DNA of 57,299 nucleotides from CAYONQ01 sp964405375 (GCA_964405375.1 CAYONQ010000002.1:1-57299), one strand, 5' to 3'; numbered from the stretch's first letter, positions 1 through 8,918 are shown. A program made the numbers and translations. Notes: generated by a model not told the origin, from the letters alone.

Positions 1-155
1 CTGCCGCCAGCAGGTAAAAGTGGCAAATAAAACCTATTTATTCGTGTTTAATTATTATACCAAGATTCAACCCAGTATGTCAAATTTTATCTGAAAAAGT
101 AATTTTCCCAAAGATTGTAGGGGAATTTTCAGGAAATACCCTTAATTGCTGGTTA

Positions 156-497
156 TTGGGGGATTTTTTCATAAACGATAAAGGCGGCCACCTTATTGTA
201 AGGCACGGTAAATGTGATAAGAAAAGATTGGTTCGATTCAACAGAGAATTCAAGGAGCATTACGAAGATTACTTGCATTGGAAACAGGCCGGCGAAAAGT
301 CAGTTGGGCTGGCAGGTCCACTGTTGCTGTCCAGCAATACCGCCGGCCACATGACATCAAGAACCATAGAAAAGGCCTTCAAAAGAGTTGCTGCCAAAGC
401 AGGTCTGCCCGAATATTACTCCATCCACTGCCTTAGACATACTTACGCATGCCAGCTTTACAAGATTATGCCCCAACCAAACTTTTCTGGGACTTGA
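156..497 (+). pseudogene. Tyrosine recombinase (phage integrase) remnant
   Basis: This is a partial catalytic domain of the lambda-integrase/XerD family. The translation has the beta-sheet segment LIVRHGKCDKKRLV followed by the box HCLRHTYACQL, which matches the conserved HxLRH motif carrying the second catalytic Arg and His. The N-terminal core-binding domain and first catalytic Arg region are missing. The frame leaves the family pattern just after the HxLRH box and stops before the catalytic Tyr, so the protein is truncated at both ends and cannot be an active recombinase. The listed start is a TTG inside the domain and is probably not a real start. A tmRNA/tRNA-like 3' fragment lies about 190 bases downstream, suggesting the remnant of an integrated element extending to the left. 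Confidence 0.75.
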
Positions 498-690
498 TAC
501 TGACAGGATTTAGACCTTGGTGCACGCATTTAGCACACTTTTTGTGTAAAAGTTTGTCATTTTTTTGTTTTGAATATGTATGAGTTTTGTTAGAATCAAT
601 ACTCTTGCGATTTTTGTAAGTGTCTGATTTTGCGAAGCTTCGTGCTGGTTTTGTACTGTTTTCGTTTCGGTTTTGCAAAGAGTTGTCGGA

Positions 691-724
691 AGCGGTCGAT
701 GGGGGTCGAATCCCCCCGCCTCCA
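691..724 (+). repeat. tmRNA/tRNA-Ala-like 3' end fragment, possible att site
   Basis: A T-arm (GGGGG, then loop GTCGAAT or TCGAATC, then CCCCC) is followed by CGCCTCC and a discriminator A. The T at the position equivalent to U70 is the mark of Ala-charged molecules (tRNA-Ala or tmRNA). No matching 5' acceptor strand or anticodon/D-arm is found in the AT-rich 90 bases upstream, so this is a fragment rather than an intact RNA gene. Such 3' ends are typical attachment sites of integrative elements, and a truncated integrase lies just upstream. Position 54 does not fit the T-loop consensus perfectly. Assignment as an att site is inference. Confidence 0.5.
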
Positions 725-781
725 TTCGTCTGAAATATGAGCGGAAATTTTTAAAATAGCACGGACCAAACAGGGGAAAAA

Positions 782-2089
782 ATGAAGAAACGAGTCCTAC
801 CCTGCCTTTGTTGGGCCCTTCTACTTTTTACAGTTGCTTTTGCCCAAACACATCAGAGCGAACATTTTACCATCTACAGCGACCTGGATACTTGTTATGT
901 GCGATTCGTTCAGGCAAACGCTGAAGCATATTATAAGGATATGGTCGAGCGATATTTCGAAACGGGCTGGCTGAATCCTTCTGTGGATTTTTATGCCGAC
1001 GCTGACCAGAAGCCCTTGATAATCTATTATTCCAAAACGCAAGCCGACACACAGAAGCTTTTCAACGAACACGGCCATAAAATCGATTCCGGCTACGGCT
1101 ATTATGCAAGATCTATACCTGCGATATATGCGCACCAATTTATGAACAACGGGCAGCGCAGCGGCTTTGGAGCGCTGTTTCGTGGAATTACGTATCACTT
1201 CATTGCTCTAAATTATAGCGACTCCCCTGCCTGGTTTAACGAAGGGCTTGGCAGCTTTTTGGGCGGGCAAACACGAATCATCAAAGGTAAACTAAAGGTG
1301 ATAGGGCCAAATCTCCAGCATGGACAGATATTTAGGGACAGAATTGAGAAGGGTCTCAGGCCCAATGTAAAATTCCTGCTGTCAACCTCGACAAAACAAT
1401 TTTATGACTGGTCTGTAGGTCGCCATTTTGCAGAAGCACTTTTTTACTGGCTGCACGAGAGCGGGCAACTGGAGCGATATTTAAGCAACGTTCGGGCAAA
1501 CGGTTTTGAGGTCTCGGTTCTGGAAGAGACATTATCAATGCCCTGCGAAAAGATAAACGTAGAGTTTCTAAAGTTTATCAAGAAGAGCTGCTACGCAGGG
1601 GCGTATCTGCAGGACGGTCGGCAGTCTGAGGACACGGCGGTGAAAGAACGGGCCTTTCTCAGTGCCCTCGAGCTAAAACCGGATTACGACGCAGCCAAAT
1701 TGGAGCTGGCTAAATGCTATTACCGCGGCAAGGATTACGAAAAGTGCCGAGAATATCTCAAGCAAATTATGGGCGACCCTAAAAGCAGCGAGTATCGGCG
1801 GGGCGCCAAGTTAATGGGAGACACATATTACGACCAGAAGGACTATTCCAAGGCCCTTGAGTATTATAACAGGGCCTGGGCGTATTCAGATTACTACGAA
1901 TATAAGTACCGACTGGCCTACAAAATCGCAAACTGCTATTACTATACAGAAGACTCATACAACGCAAAGCAATGGTATAAGAAGTTTCTGGATGGCAGGT
2001 GGGAGCCAGAAAGTATGAAGGACTGTGCCGATTACGCACGAAAATATACAGGACTAACAGGCACAGCAACTGATATGAAGCAAAGGTAA
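782..2089 (+). CDS. Secreted protein with degenerate gluzincin peptidase domain and TPR repeats
   Basis: 435 residues with an N-terminal signal peptide (basic MKKR, hydrophobic stretch to about residue 20, AFA cleavage site). The middle region resembles the MA-like/DUF1570 peptidase-type domains common in planctomycetes. The zinc motif is degenerate: where HExxH is expected the protein reads GITYH (H139 kept, first His and Glu lost). The downstream Glu helix is kept as WFNEGLGSF (E154). The C-terminal third (about residues 265-420) contains tetratricopeptide-type repeats rich in Tyr and Lys. It is therefore probably a non-catalytic binding protein outside the cytoplasmic membrane. It stands alone, about 210 bases from the next gene. 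The exact family assignment is uncertain. Confidence 0.6.
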   Translation: MKKRVLPCLCWALLLFTVAFAQTHQSEHFTIYSDLDTCYVRFVQANAEAYYKDMVERYFETGWLNPSVDFYADADQKPLIIYYSKTQADTQKLFNEHGHKIDSGYGYYARSIPAIYAHQFMNNGQRSGFGALFRGITYHFIALNYSDSPAWFNEGLGSFLGGQTRIIKGKLKVIGPNLQHGQIFRDRIEKGLRPNVKFLLSTSTKQFYDWSVGRHFAEALFYWLHESGQLERYLSNVRANGFEVSVLEETLSMPCEKINVEFLKFIKKSCYAGAYLQDGRQSEDTAVKERAFLSALELKPDYDAAKLELAKCYYRGKDYEKCREYLKQIMGDPKSSEYRRGAKLMGDTYYDQKDYSKALEYYNRAWAYSDYYEYKYRLAYKIANCYYYTEDSYNAKQWYKKFLDGRWEPESMKDCADYARKYTGLTGTATDMKQR

Positions 2090-2299
2090 CCGCAAGAAAT
2101 ATCGAACCCACCTTACCCTACCTGCTCGGGCACAGCTTTCACAGAGACAAGTCTCGAACAAGCAACCCTGAATACCCTGTTTGCTGTGCACCGACTGAAA
2201 CTTGCGTAAAAAATTTGATTTCTGATGGTTGATTATTGATAATTGAAGCGAAAAACGCTATACGAGATACCGGATATGGATTTTAGGGAGGTAAGATAG

Positions 2300-3439
2300 A
2301 TGACTTCGGCACTGACGAAAGTAATAGGTTTAAGCGATTGGTGGGCGGATACCGTCAATTACGAGGTACTCAGAGGCAATCCAATCTGGCGGTTTGTGCT
2401 TGTTTTATTGGTGCTGCTGGTGGCAATGGCGGCAGGAAGGATAGTGCAGTATGGCATTGAGACATATGTCCGCCGCAGAGAAGAAAAAACAGGCGCCAGT
2501 GCCATAACGCTGCTTCTAAAATGCCTCAGTAAGCCAATCTATGTGGCCATATTTGCGCTCGGGTTGTTTGCATGCAAGCTGTGTCTGTATTTCAACGACG
2601 ATGACGGTATCCGCACAGCCATTGGGGCCGGCTGGATAAAGATGGCTAAAACCGTTGCAGCAATTGCCATTGCGTACGGGCTTTATCGGCTGGTCGATGT
2701 CATCGAGTATTATCTCCAGCGTATCGTGAGCAGGACCGAGACCAAGCTTGACGATATGCTTGTGCCGGTAATCCGTAAGGCGCTGCGGGTTACTATTGCG
2801 ATTATCGCGGCGCTTTTTATCGCCGAGTCCATTCTCGGTGCCGACCAGATAAAAACGGTTTTGCTGAGTGCCGGCGTCGGCGGTATTGCGATAGCTCTTG
2901 CGGCCAAAGATACGATAGCCAATTTCTTCGGCTCGATTACGATTTTTGCCGACAGGCCCTTTCAAATCGATGAGCTTGTTAAAATCGGTGAGCATTTCGG
3001 GCCGGTCGAGGACGTCGGCTTTAGAAGCACACGAGTCCGGACGCTACAGGGACATCTCGTAACCGTGCCCAACAGCATTATTGCAAATTCGATTGTGGAT
3101 AATGTCGGTAAGCGTCCGTTCATTCGCAGAACCTCCAACATCACCATAACCTACGGCTCGGGACATACCAAGGCAAAACGGGCGGTCGAGATTATAAAAG
3201 AGATTTTAGCCGACGTCCCCGAAATAAATACCGACCCTGACAAACCGCCTCGTGTGTACTTTAACAAGTTCAACGACTGGTCGCTGAACATATATATGAG
3301 CTACTGGGTCAAGCCGGCTGACTACTGGCTGTACCACGAGGTTAACCAGCGAGTCAATCTGGAGATGATGAAACGTTTCGAGGCCGAAAAAATCGAATTC
3401 GCCTTCCCCAGCCAGACCCTTTATGTAAAGAAAGAATAG
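2300..3439 (+). CDS. MscS-family mechanosensitive ion channel
   Basis: 379 residues. Hydrophobic segments lie near residues 30-50, 75-95, 115-135 and 160-180. They are followed by the pore-lining MscS signature GVGGIAIALAAKDTIANFFG around residues 191-210 and the beta domain start ADRPFQIDELVKIG. The soluble C-terminal domain runs to the end, as in small-conductance MscS proteins, so the length is close to a simple MscS with one or two extra N-terminal helices. It opens under membrane tension to release solutes during hypo-osmotic shock. The ATG is preceded by a strong AGGGAGG ribosome-binding site. It is followed by the tRNA-Leu promoter. Confidence 0.93.
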   Translation: MTSALTKVIGLSDWWADTVNYEVLRGNPIWRFVLVLLVLLVAMAAGRIVQYGIETYVRRREEKTGASAITLLLKCLSKPIYVAIFALGLFACKLCLYFNDDDGIRTAIGAGWIKMAKTVAAIAIAYGLYRLVDVIEYYLQRIVSRTETKLDDMLVPVIRKALRVTIAIIAALFIAESILGADQIKTVLLSAGVGGIAIALAAKDTIANFFGSITIFADRPFQIDELVKIGEHFGPVEDVGFRSTRVRTLQGHLVTVPNSIIANSIVDNVGKRPFIRRTSNITITYGSGHTKAKRAVEIIKEILADVPEINTDPDKPPRVYFNKFNDWSLNIYMSYWVKPADYWLYHEVNQRVNLEMMKRFEAEKIEFAFPSQTLYVKKE

Positions 3440-3464
3440 GGTACGCCAGTTCAAGCCGGAGTTC

Positions 3465-3493
3465 TTGACAAGACAGCTAAAAACCGCTAATAA
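3465..3493 (+). promoter_or_regulatory. Sigma-70 promoter of tRNA-Leu
   Basis: TTGACA (3465-3470), a 17-base spacer and TAATAA (3488-3493). The tRNA starts 13 bases after the -10 element, consistent with a short leader. A small inverted repeat CTAATAAttgTTATTAG overlaps the -10 element. Confidence 0.55.
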
Positions 3494-3505
3494 TTGTTAT
3501 TAGCT

Positions 3506-3589
3506 GCGGATGTGGCGGAACTGGCAGACGCGCAGGCTTCAGGTGCCTGTGGGGGCAACCCCGTGGAGGTTCGACTCCTCTCATCCGCA
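3506..3589 (+). tRNA. tRNA-Leu (CAG)
   Basis: An 84-base class II tRNA. The acceptor stem pairs GCGGATG with CATCCGC, and the discriminator is A. The D-arm has GGC-AGACGC-type residues. The anticodon stem CAGGC/GCCTG encloses the loop TTCAGGT, giving anticodon CAG, which reads CUG. The long variable arm (TGGGGGCAACCCCG) and T-arm GGAGG-TTCGACT-CCTC are typical of tRNA-Leu. The 3' CCA is not encoded. Confidence 0.95.
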
Positions 3590-3810
3590 TTGGGGGAGGC
3601 ACTCATTAAATCTGCTCTATCGGTGCAAATCGGCCTTTTTGCTGCTCTAACCAAAGCACAATAGACGCACCATTCAACTATTTAACGGAAATTAGCTCGA
3701 CAGGCCGATAAATAATAAATGGATACTGTTATTTTGGACGAAACGCAGCAAAGTGGAGAGGTTTCTCCTTGTTAATCCGCCGATGACAGAACATTACCGG
3801 TTAGGATGCT

Positions 3811-4629
3811 ATGCTTGAAACTGCTCAATATTTTGAACAAGTGGCAACACGGTTTAGCCCCATAGCTCTAATCGGAGCGGGATTGGTTTGTACTTTGCTC
3901 GGACTATTTCTCTGGCTTGGCGGACTGATGCTTAAGAGAGTTTCGTTCGCCATTGTAGGTGCGGCCGGCGGCGGTATCTGTGGATTTTTTTTAACCGGCC
4001 AGCATATTATACCGGCTGTGCTGCTTGCGGGGCTGGCCGCAGCAATCGCGGTAGTGTTCGAGAAAATATTTGTAACAATACTGGTATCCGCTCTGGCGAT
4101 GGGTTTAGGTCTTTTCGTTTTGGCCTATCCTTACATTGAAGATACAGGTAGTTTGAGGCAATATCCCGAATATGAAGCATCGAATCAAACGGCGGCTTTT
4201 GGCATCGGCGAGAGTGTGGAAATCGCAAAGGGCTGGGCCGCTGATTTTGGGGCAGCGATAAGACAGAGCTGTTCGCAGATACCGGCCTCCAGATGGGCGA
4301 TAGTGGTAGCGTTAGGCGCAATTTTTATGGGCGCCGGGTTTTGCTTTTCACGATTCACCTCGGCTTTGTGCTGTGCGACGCTGGGAGTCACGCTTGTTTT
4401 TGCCGGTATGATTCTGCTTTTGTTGTATAAAGCAGCTATGCCTGTAAGCGACATCGGCAATAAGCAATCATTTTATGCCGCCGTCTTTATTGTAATGACG
4501 GGCTTTGGCACGATTGAGCAGTTGTTGCTTTCTCAACACATCAAAGAAAAGCCGGCAAGAAAAAAACAAACAGATAGGCGAGGTAAGGACGAACCCGACG
4601 AAACAGCACAGAGCTGGCGGACTTCGTAA
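3811..4629 (+). CDS. Multi-pass membrane protein, DUF4203/TMEM198-like
   Basis: 272 residues with about seven hydrophobic segments rich in Gly and Ala, including ALIGAGLVCTLLGLFLWLGG near residue 20 and the glycine-rich IVGAAGGGICGFFLTG. A polar loop (about residues 110-165) interrupts the helices. The C-terminus is a charged cytoplasmic tail (KEKPARKKQTDRRGKDEPDE). The regular glycine-rich TM pairs resemble DUF4203/TMEM198-type proteins, whose function in bacteria is not established. The next gene (from 4975) has a similar helix pattern, so the two may be distant paralogs. They are separated by 345 bases of repeats. Confidence 0.55.
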   Translation: MLETAQYFEQVATRFSPIALIGAGLVCTLLGLFLWLGGLMLKRVSFAIVGAAGGGICGFFLTGQHIIPAVLLAGLAAAIAVVFEKIFVTILVSALAMGLGLFVLAYPYIEDTGSLRQYPEYEASNQTAAFGIGESVEIAKGWAADFGAAIRQSCSQIPASRWAIVVALGAIFMGAGFCFSRFTSALCCATLGVTLVFAGMILLLLYKAAMPVSDIGNKQSFYAAVFIVMTGFGTIEQLLLSQHIKEKPARKKQTDRRGKDEPDETAQSWRTS

Positions 4630-4974
4630 TTTGCGTTGAGGGATTTTATAATAACTCAAACTGACTGTCGGTCAGTTTGAAAGTGCAAAAATCAAAGTTA
4701 AAAATGCAATCCGCCTTCGCATAAAGCTACGGCGGACAAGAATTGTGGAATCCCGACTCTGTCGGGATGGCTATTTAAATTACTCAAACTGACCGACGGC
4801 CAGTTTGAAAATGCAAGAATCAAAGTGCAAAATGCAAAATTGCGGAACCCGCCTGACGGCGGATACCTATTTTATTATATTTTATGAGAAACATAATGTA
4901 TTGTTAAAAGTCAACTTACATTTAACATTTGTTGCAAATCGGTCAGTTTGAGTAAATTATTAAGGAGCAAAGTA
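4630..4974. repeat. Spacer with palindromic repeat copies (TCAAACTGAC family)
   Basis: This 345-base spacer contains no gene. Two palindromes of one family occur at 4656-4680 (TCAAACTGAC, 5-base loop, GTCAGTTTGA) and 4784-4808 (TCAAACTG...CAGTTTGA). A half site lies at 4941-4951. Each full copy is followed by a similar run of the type AAATGCAAAAATCAAAG. Between them are smaller palindromes: CCGCC...GGCGG at about 4711-4735 and ATCCCGACtctGTCGGGAT at 4751-4769. Another copy of the complex lies at 53297-53405. Confidence 0.8.
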
Positions 4975-5682
4975 ATGGATGTTATTACTATCCTTGCCCA
5001 GGCAGTCGAAACTGCGGGCCAGGGACAGCAGCCACCACAGCCGGCAGAAGAGGCGGCAGAGGCAATTGTCCCAATCGACTTGATTTGGGAGCATATTATC
5101 TCGCTGAATCTGGTGGAGGCACTGGCGTTTATGTCCTTTGGCGCGGTCTGTCTATTCTACGGCTGGCGCATCTTCAAGATACTGGTTACGATAAGCTTCG
5201 GGCTGATTGGTTTATTGGCCGGCATACAGTTAAACAGACTGCTTATCGGGGGCAACGCCATCTGGCTGGGCGTTATATTTATGGTAGCTCTCGCATTTCT
5301 CTCCGTGCCGTTGATGCGATGGGCGGTATGCGTATTGGGGGCGATGGCGGGAGGGGTACTCACATCCGGGATATGGTACGCCTCTCCACTGGCCGAGCAA
5401 TACATCTGGGCAGGCGCCCTCATCGGCGTCGTCGCAGGCGGTATGATTTCCTTCATCATCTTCAAATATGCGGTTATCCTGTTCACGAGTTTGGCCGGCA
5501 GCTCATTGATTGTTATGGCAATCCTGGCGATAATGTATCAGTATCTCGGCGCAGCGGAACAGGCCGAACAACTGGTATTTACCCACAAGTGGTCTATGCC
5601 CGTGATGTTGGTGATACCGATGGCGGTGGGGATACTTCTGCAGAACAAGTTCATCAAAGGCACAAAGAACTGGAACATTTAG
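4975..5682 (+). CDS. Multi-pass membrane protein, DUF4203/TMEM198-like
   Basis: 235 residues from the ATG at 4975, chosen because AAGGAG lies 7 bases upstream. An in-frame TTG at 4948 lies inside a repeat and lacks a site. After a Gln/Pro/Glu-rich N-terminal segment (about residues 10-40) there are about seven hydrophobic helices with repeating Gly-rich pairs, such as FGLIGLLAGIQLNRLLIGG, VLGAMAGGVLTSG and GALIGVVAGGMISFIIF. The pattern resembles the preceding gene and DUF4203/TMEM198-like proteins. No catalytic motif is seen, and the function is unknown. Confidence 0.6.
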   Translation: MDVITILAQAVETAGQGQQPPQPAEEAAEAIVPIDLIWEHIISLNLVEALAFMSFGAVCLFYGWRIFKILVTISFGLIGLLAGIQLNRLLIGGNAIWLGVIFMVALAFLSVPLMRWAVCVLGAMAGGVLTSGIWYASPLAEQYIWAGALIGVVAGGMISFIIFKYAVILFTSLAGSSLIVMAILAIMYQYLGAAEQAEQLVFTHKWSMPVMLVIPMAVGILLQNKFIKGTKNWNI

Positions 5683-5774
5683 GTTTTCTTTATCGGGCTT
5701 TAAGCCGCGAACTAAAGTATTCGGTTACAACAGCAGTCATCTGCCGTATCCCATATGCAGATTCGGTTTTTCGC

Positions 5775-5803
5775 TTGACAAATTGAAGTAAATAAGCTAC
5801 AAT
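5775..5803 (+). promoter_or_regulatory. Sigma-70 promoter of the serine protease gene
   Basis: TTGACA at 5775-5780, a 17-base spacer and TACAAT at 5798-5803. This is a near-consensus housekeeping promoter about 95 bases upstream of the ATG at 5899. Confidence 0.75.
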
Positions 5804-5898
5804 TTAGGTTTAATATCCTGCCTTTGCCCATCGGAGGGGATGTAAGGTATTAATTGCACTTCAGGGTTAAAGAACAATCAGAGAAAGGAGAACTAAAA

Positions 5899-7254
5899 AT
5901 GGCTAAGAAATCACTGTATCTTGCAGTAGTAAGCATTTTGCTGGTAGCAGCCGGGCAAGGTATCATCCGGGCAGACACTCCCATAGACCATCAGGTAGAA
6001 CAACAACGTCCCATCAAACTTGGTGCAAGCGGGGTAAATATCAATGACAGCAGCAGTCGCTATTGTTGCGGTGGAACTTTGGGTGCACTGGTGCAGGATG
6101 CCACCGGCACTCAGTACATTCTCAGTAATAATCACATATTGGCACGCACAAACGGTGCCTTATTGGGGGAGCAAATCATTCACCCCGGTCTTATCGACCA
6201 GCATACACCGCCCGACTGGGACCCCGTCTGTTACGAGGACGAGAACGATACTGTTGCTTACCTTAGCGATTTCGTCCCGATTCGGTTTAAAGAGGGAAAG
6301 TTTACACCGCGCAACCAGGTCGATGCCGCAATTGCTGAGGTGGTGGATGGGGCAGTGGAACCCAATGGGGCCATCCTGGGTATCGGCGTGCTCAGTTCCG
6401 AGACCGTAAAGGCAAGACCCGGCCAAGCCGTCAAAAAGAGCGGACGGACCACGGGCCTTACCACCGGCATTGTCGCTGCTGTTCACGCCACCGTAGATGT
6501 TGCTTATTCGACGGAATGTGGAGGGCCGGCCACCAATGTGGCGCGCTTCAAGAACCAAATCTTTATAAAAACAAACGGCTTTGCCGGGGGCGGAGACAGC
6601 GGCTCGCTTATCGTTGAAGATGCTGCCTTGGAACCACGGGCGGTGGGATTAGTGTTTGCCGGCAGCTCCGATGGGGCTCTGACTGTTGCTAATCCTATAG
6701 ATGCAGTCCTTAATGCCTTAGGCGTCGCTATGACAGGTGCAGCTTTGCCTGAGCCGGAAGCTTCAGGTACAATAACCGGCATAGTCACGAATAGTGCCGA
6801 TGGCAGTCCTATCGGGGCGGCCACCGTCAGAGTAGACACCGGTGAGCTGGCGGCAACGGATGCCAACGGTATCTACATCATCACCGACGTCACGGTCGGC
6901 AATCATTCAGTAAAGGCGTCTGCTGACGGCTTCAAATTCCGGAAGAAAAGAGCAGCAGTTTATGAAGACGAGGAGACGATTCTGGATTTTGCCTTGAAGC
7001 CACACAAAGGGAAAGGGAAACCATCCCACCGGCCTGCGATTGGCCGTGCCGTCAAAGCAAAAAACCGCCACGAACGTAATATTCTCCAGATTGACGATGT
7101 GGTGGGTACCGGTGTGGGTCTGTCTGAAACAGGACAGCCGGTTATCGAGATTTATCTAAAAGAGGACTCCGCCAAAGCACGTGCACGAATCCCTGCAGCA
7201 CTCGATAATATCCCTGTACGGGTGGTGGTAACCGGCCAGTTCGAAGCTTTTTAA
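5899..7254 (+). CDS. Secreted trypsin-like serine protease with CarboxypepD-regulatory-like domain
   Basis: 451 residues from the ATG at 5899, preceded by AAAGGAG. A TTG 45 bases upstream is less likely. A signal peptide covers about residues 1-25. The chymotrypsin-fold triad can be placed at H79 (ILSNNHIL), D142 (NQVDAAIAEV) and S234 (GGGDSGSLI), with the classical GDSGS motif. Residues about 305-378 form a carboxypeptidase-regulatory-like beta-sandwich (GTITGIVTNSADGSPIGAATV). A C-terminal module (VVGTGVGLSETGQPVIEIYL) follows a basic Lys/Gly linker. It probably acts outside the cytoplasmic membrane as an endopeptidase; the substrate is unknown. It has its own promoter and stands alone. Confidence 0.85.
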   Translation: MAKKSLYLAVVSILLVAAGQGIIRADTPIDHQVEQQRPIKLGASGVNINDSSSRYCCGGTLGALVQDATGTQYILSNNHILARTNGALLGEQIIHPGLIDQHTPPDWDPVCYEDENDTVAYLSDFVPIRFKEGKFTPRNQVDAAIAEVVDGAVEPNGAILGIGVLSSETVKARPGQAVKKSGRTTGLTTGIVAAVHATVDVAYSTECGGPATNVARFKNQIFIKTNGFAGGGDSGSLIVEDAALEPRAVGLVFAGSSDGALTVANPIDAVLNALGVAMTGAALPEPEASGTITGIVTNSADGSPIGAATVRVDTGELAATDANGIYIITDVTVGNHSVKASADGFKFRKKRAAVYEDEETILDFALKPHKGKGKPSHRPAIGRAVKAKNRHERNILQIDDVVGTGVGLSETGQPVIEIYLKEDSAKARARIPAALDNIPVRVVVTGQFEAF

Positions 7255-7392
7255 CGCACGTTTCGACGGGATAAAATCTGACTGCTCATAACTAATACCA
7301 GCCACAGCGTTATTGTGTGGGCCGATTTTGCCCTTGCAAAACCACCTCTGCGGCTTTACAATTCTTTTTTCGCCGGCAGGATTAAATTTCGA

Positions 7393-7432
7393 TAGTTATA
7401 TTTAGCCCCGCACCGTATGGTGCGGGGGTTGT
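7393..7432 (-). repeat. Hairpin repeat of the CCCCC...GGGG-CTAAATA family
   Basis: Read on the minus strand: AACAACCCCC, stem GCACC, loop, GGTGCGGGG, then CTAAATATAAC. The same layout (CCCC stem, short loop, GGGG stem, CTAAAT tail) recurs near 37380-37405, 37444-37476 and 46957-46984, so it belongs to a dispersed REP-like family. It sits between the protease gene and ffh and could also weaken read-through into ffh. Confidence 0.65.
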
Positions 7433-7470
7433 TTAACCATTGCTGTGCCGACGATATCGAGAATCGAACT

Positions 7471-8898
7471 ATGTTTGAGTCATTAACTGAAAAACTCAAT
7501 TCGGTATTCCGGTCGCTGTCCGGCCGGGGCAAAATCACCGAGGCAAACGTCTCCGATGCTATGCGAGATGTCCGCAAGGCCCTTCTGGAAGCGGACGTCA
7601 GCTACAGCGTCGCAAAGAAGTTCTGCAAAGACGTAGCCGAGGCGGCCATTGGTGCCGAGGTGATAAAGAGTCTCCATCCCGGACAGGTCTTGGTAAAAAT
7701 CGTCAACGACGAACTGACTAAGCTGATGGGCCCGGTCGATACCCGCATCTATCTTGTCTCGCCGGCGCCGACCATAATTATGTTAGCCGGGCTGCAGGGC
7801 AGCGGCAAGACCACAACTGCTGCGAAGCTCGGTAAATATCTGCTCGAAAAAGACAAAAGACCGCTTTTAGCCGCAGACGACCTGCAAAGACCAGCTGCCA
7901 TCCAGCAGTTAATTATTCTCGGTGAGCAGTTGAATATCGACGTTTACAGCGAAGAAAGTACCAACTCGGTCAAGGTGGCAAAAAACGCAGTAAAACACGC
8001 CCGGGAAAACGGTTTCGACGTGGTTATCCTCGATACCGCCGGTCGGCTGCATATAGACAAAGAGATGATGACGGAGGTGGCTGATGTGGCAAAAGCGGTC
8101 GGCCCGCACCAGATTTATCTCGTCTGTGATGCGATGACCGGCCAGGACGCCGTCAACTCTGCCAAAGAGTTTAACGACCGGCTGGAACTCGACGGCGTTA
8201 TCCTTACAAAGCTCGACGGCGACGCCCGCGGCGGAGCCGCTCTGAGTGTAAAGGCCGTTACGGGAAAACCAATCAAGTTCATCGGCGTCGGTGAAAAACT
8301 CGACAAACTCGAGGAATTCCACCCCGACCGTATGGCCGGCAGAATCCTCGGCATGGGCGATGTCGTAACGCTGGTCGAGAAGGCGCAAGAGCAGTTCGAG
8401 GCCGAAGAAGCGGAGAAACTGCAGGAGAAAATGGCCAAAGGCACCTTCGGCTTCGATGATTTTCTAAAGCAGACCCAGGCCGTAAAAAAGATGGGCGGTG
8501 TTAAGGATATGCTCAAGATGGTACCCGGCGCCGCAGGCCAGCTCGACGATATGGATTTTGACGACGGCGAACTGAAGCGAATGGAGGGGATTGTACATTC
8601 GATGACGTCCGCCGAGAGACGGCAGCCGGATATTATAGATTCGTCCCGCAGAAGGCGTATCGCCGCCGGCGCCGGCGTGCAAACCAACGATGTCTCCGGG
8701 TTGGTTAAGACATTCAGGCGGAGCCGCGATATGATGAAGGCGATTAGCGGCGGCAGTTTCGGCGGGCTCAAGAGTTTGTTTTCCGGCGGATTTAATATGG
8801 ATACGCTAAGCGCCGCTATGGGAGGGGGCAGAAAAATCAAGCAGCGCTCGAAACGAAAGAGAAAGATTATACGAAAGGGGAAAATAAAACGGCGGTAA
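7471..8898 (+). CDS. ffh: Signal recognition particle protein Ffh (SRP54)
   Basis: 475 residues from the ATG at 7471 (MFESLTEKLNSVFRSLSGRG). This is the canonical Ffh N-terminus, so an upstream in-frame start at 7417 inside the spacer is rejected. The N domain is followed by the GTPase motifs: P-loop GLQGSGKTTTAAKLG, DTAGRLHID and TKLDGDARGGAAL. The M domain then has the methionine-rich RNA- and signal-peptide-binding helices. The C-terminus ends in a very basic run. With 4.5S RNA and FtsY it targets nascent membrane proteins to SecYEG. It begins the ffh-rpsP-trmD-rplS group. Confidence 0.97.
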   Translation: MFESLTEKLNSVFRSLSGRGKITEANVSDAMRDVRKALLEADVSYSVAKKFCKDVAEAAIGAEVIKSLHPGQVLVKIVNDELTKLMGPVDTRIYLVSPAPTIIMLAGLQGSGKTTTAAKLGKYLLEKDKRPLLAADDLQRPAAIQQLIILGEQLNIDVYSEESTNSVKVAKNAVKHARENGFDVVILDTAGRLHIDKEMMTEVADVAKAVGPHQIYLVCDAMTGQDAVNSAKEFNDRLELDGVILTKLDGDARGGAALSVKAVTGKPIKFIGVGEKLDKLEEFHPDRMAGRILGMGDVVTLVEKAQEQFEAEEAEKLQEKMAKGTFGFDDFLKQTQAVKKMGGVKDMLKMVPGAAGQLDDMDFDDGELKRMEGIVHSMTSAERRQPDIIDSSRRRRIAAGAGVQTNDVSGLVKTFRRSRDMMKAISGGSFGGLKSLFSGGFNMDTLSAAMGGGRKIKQRSKRKRKIIRKGKIKRR

Positions 8899-8918
8899 AG
8901 AAGAGGAATACTTAGATT

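Noticed and set aside
510..725. Reverse-strand frame over the tRNA-like fragment
   Set aside because: It begins inside the tmRNA/tRNA-like sequence and reads AT-rich DNA; not a credible protein.
4656..4808. CRISPR array
   Set aside because: The repeats are palindromes with irregular spacing and similar, not unique, intervening sequence; no cas genes are present.
5085..5786. Forward frame of 233 residues overlapping the second membrane-protein gene
   Set aside because: It is in another frame of the clear membrane protein and has an Arg/Gly-rich, non-protein-like composition.
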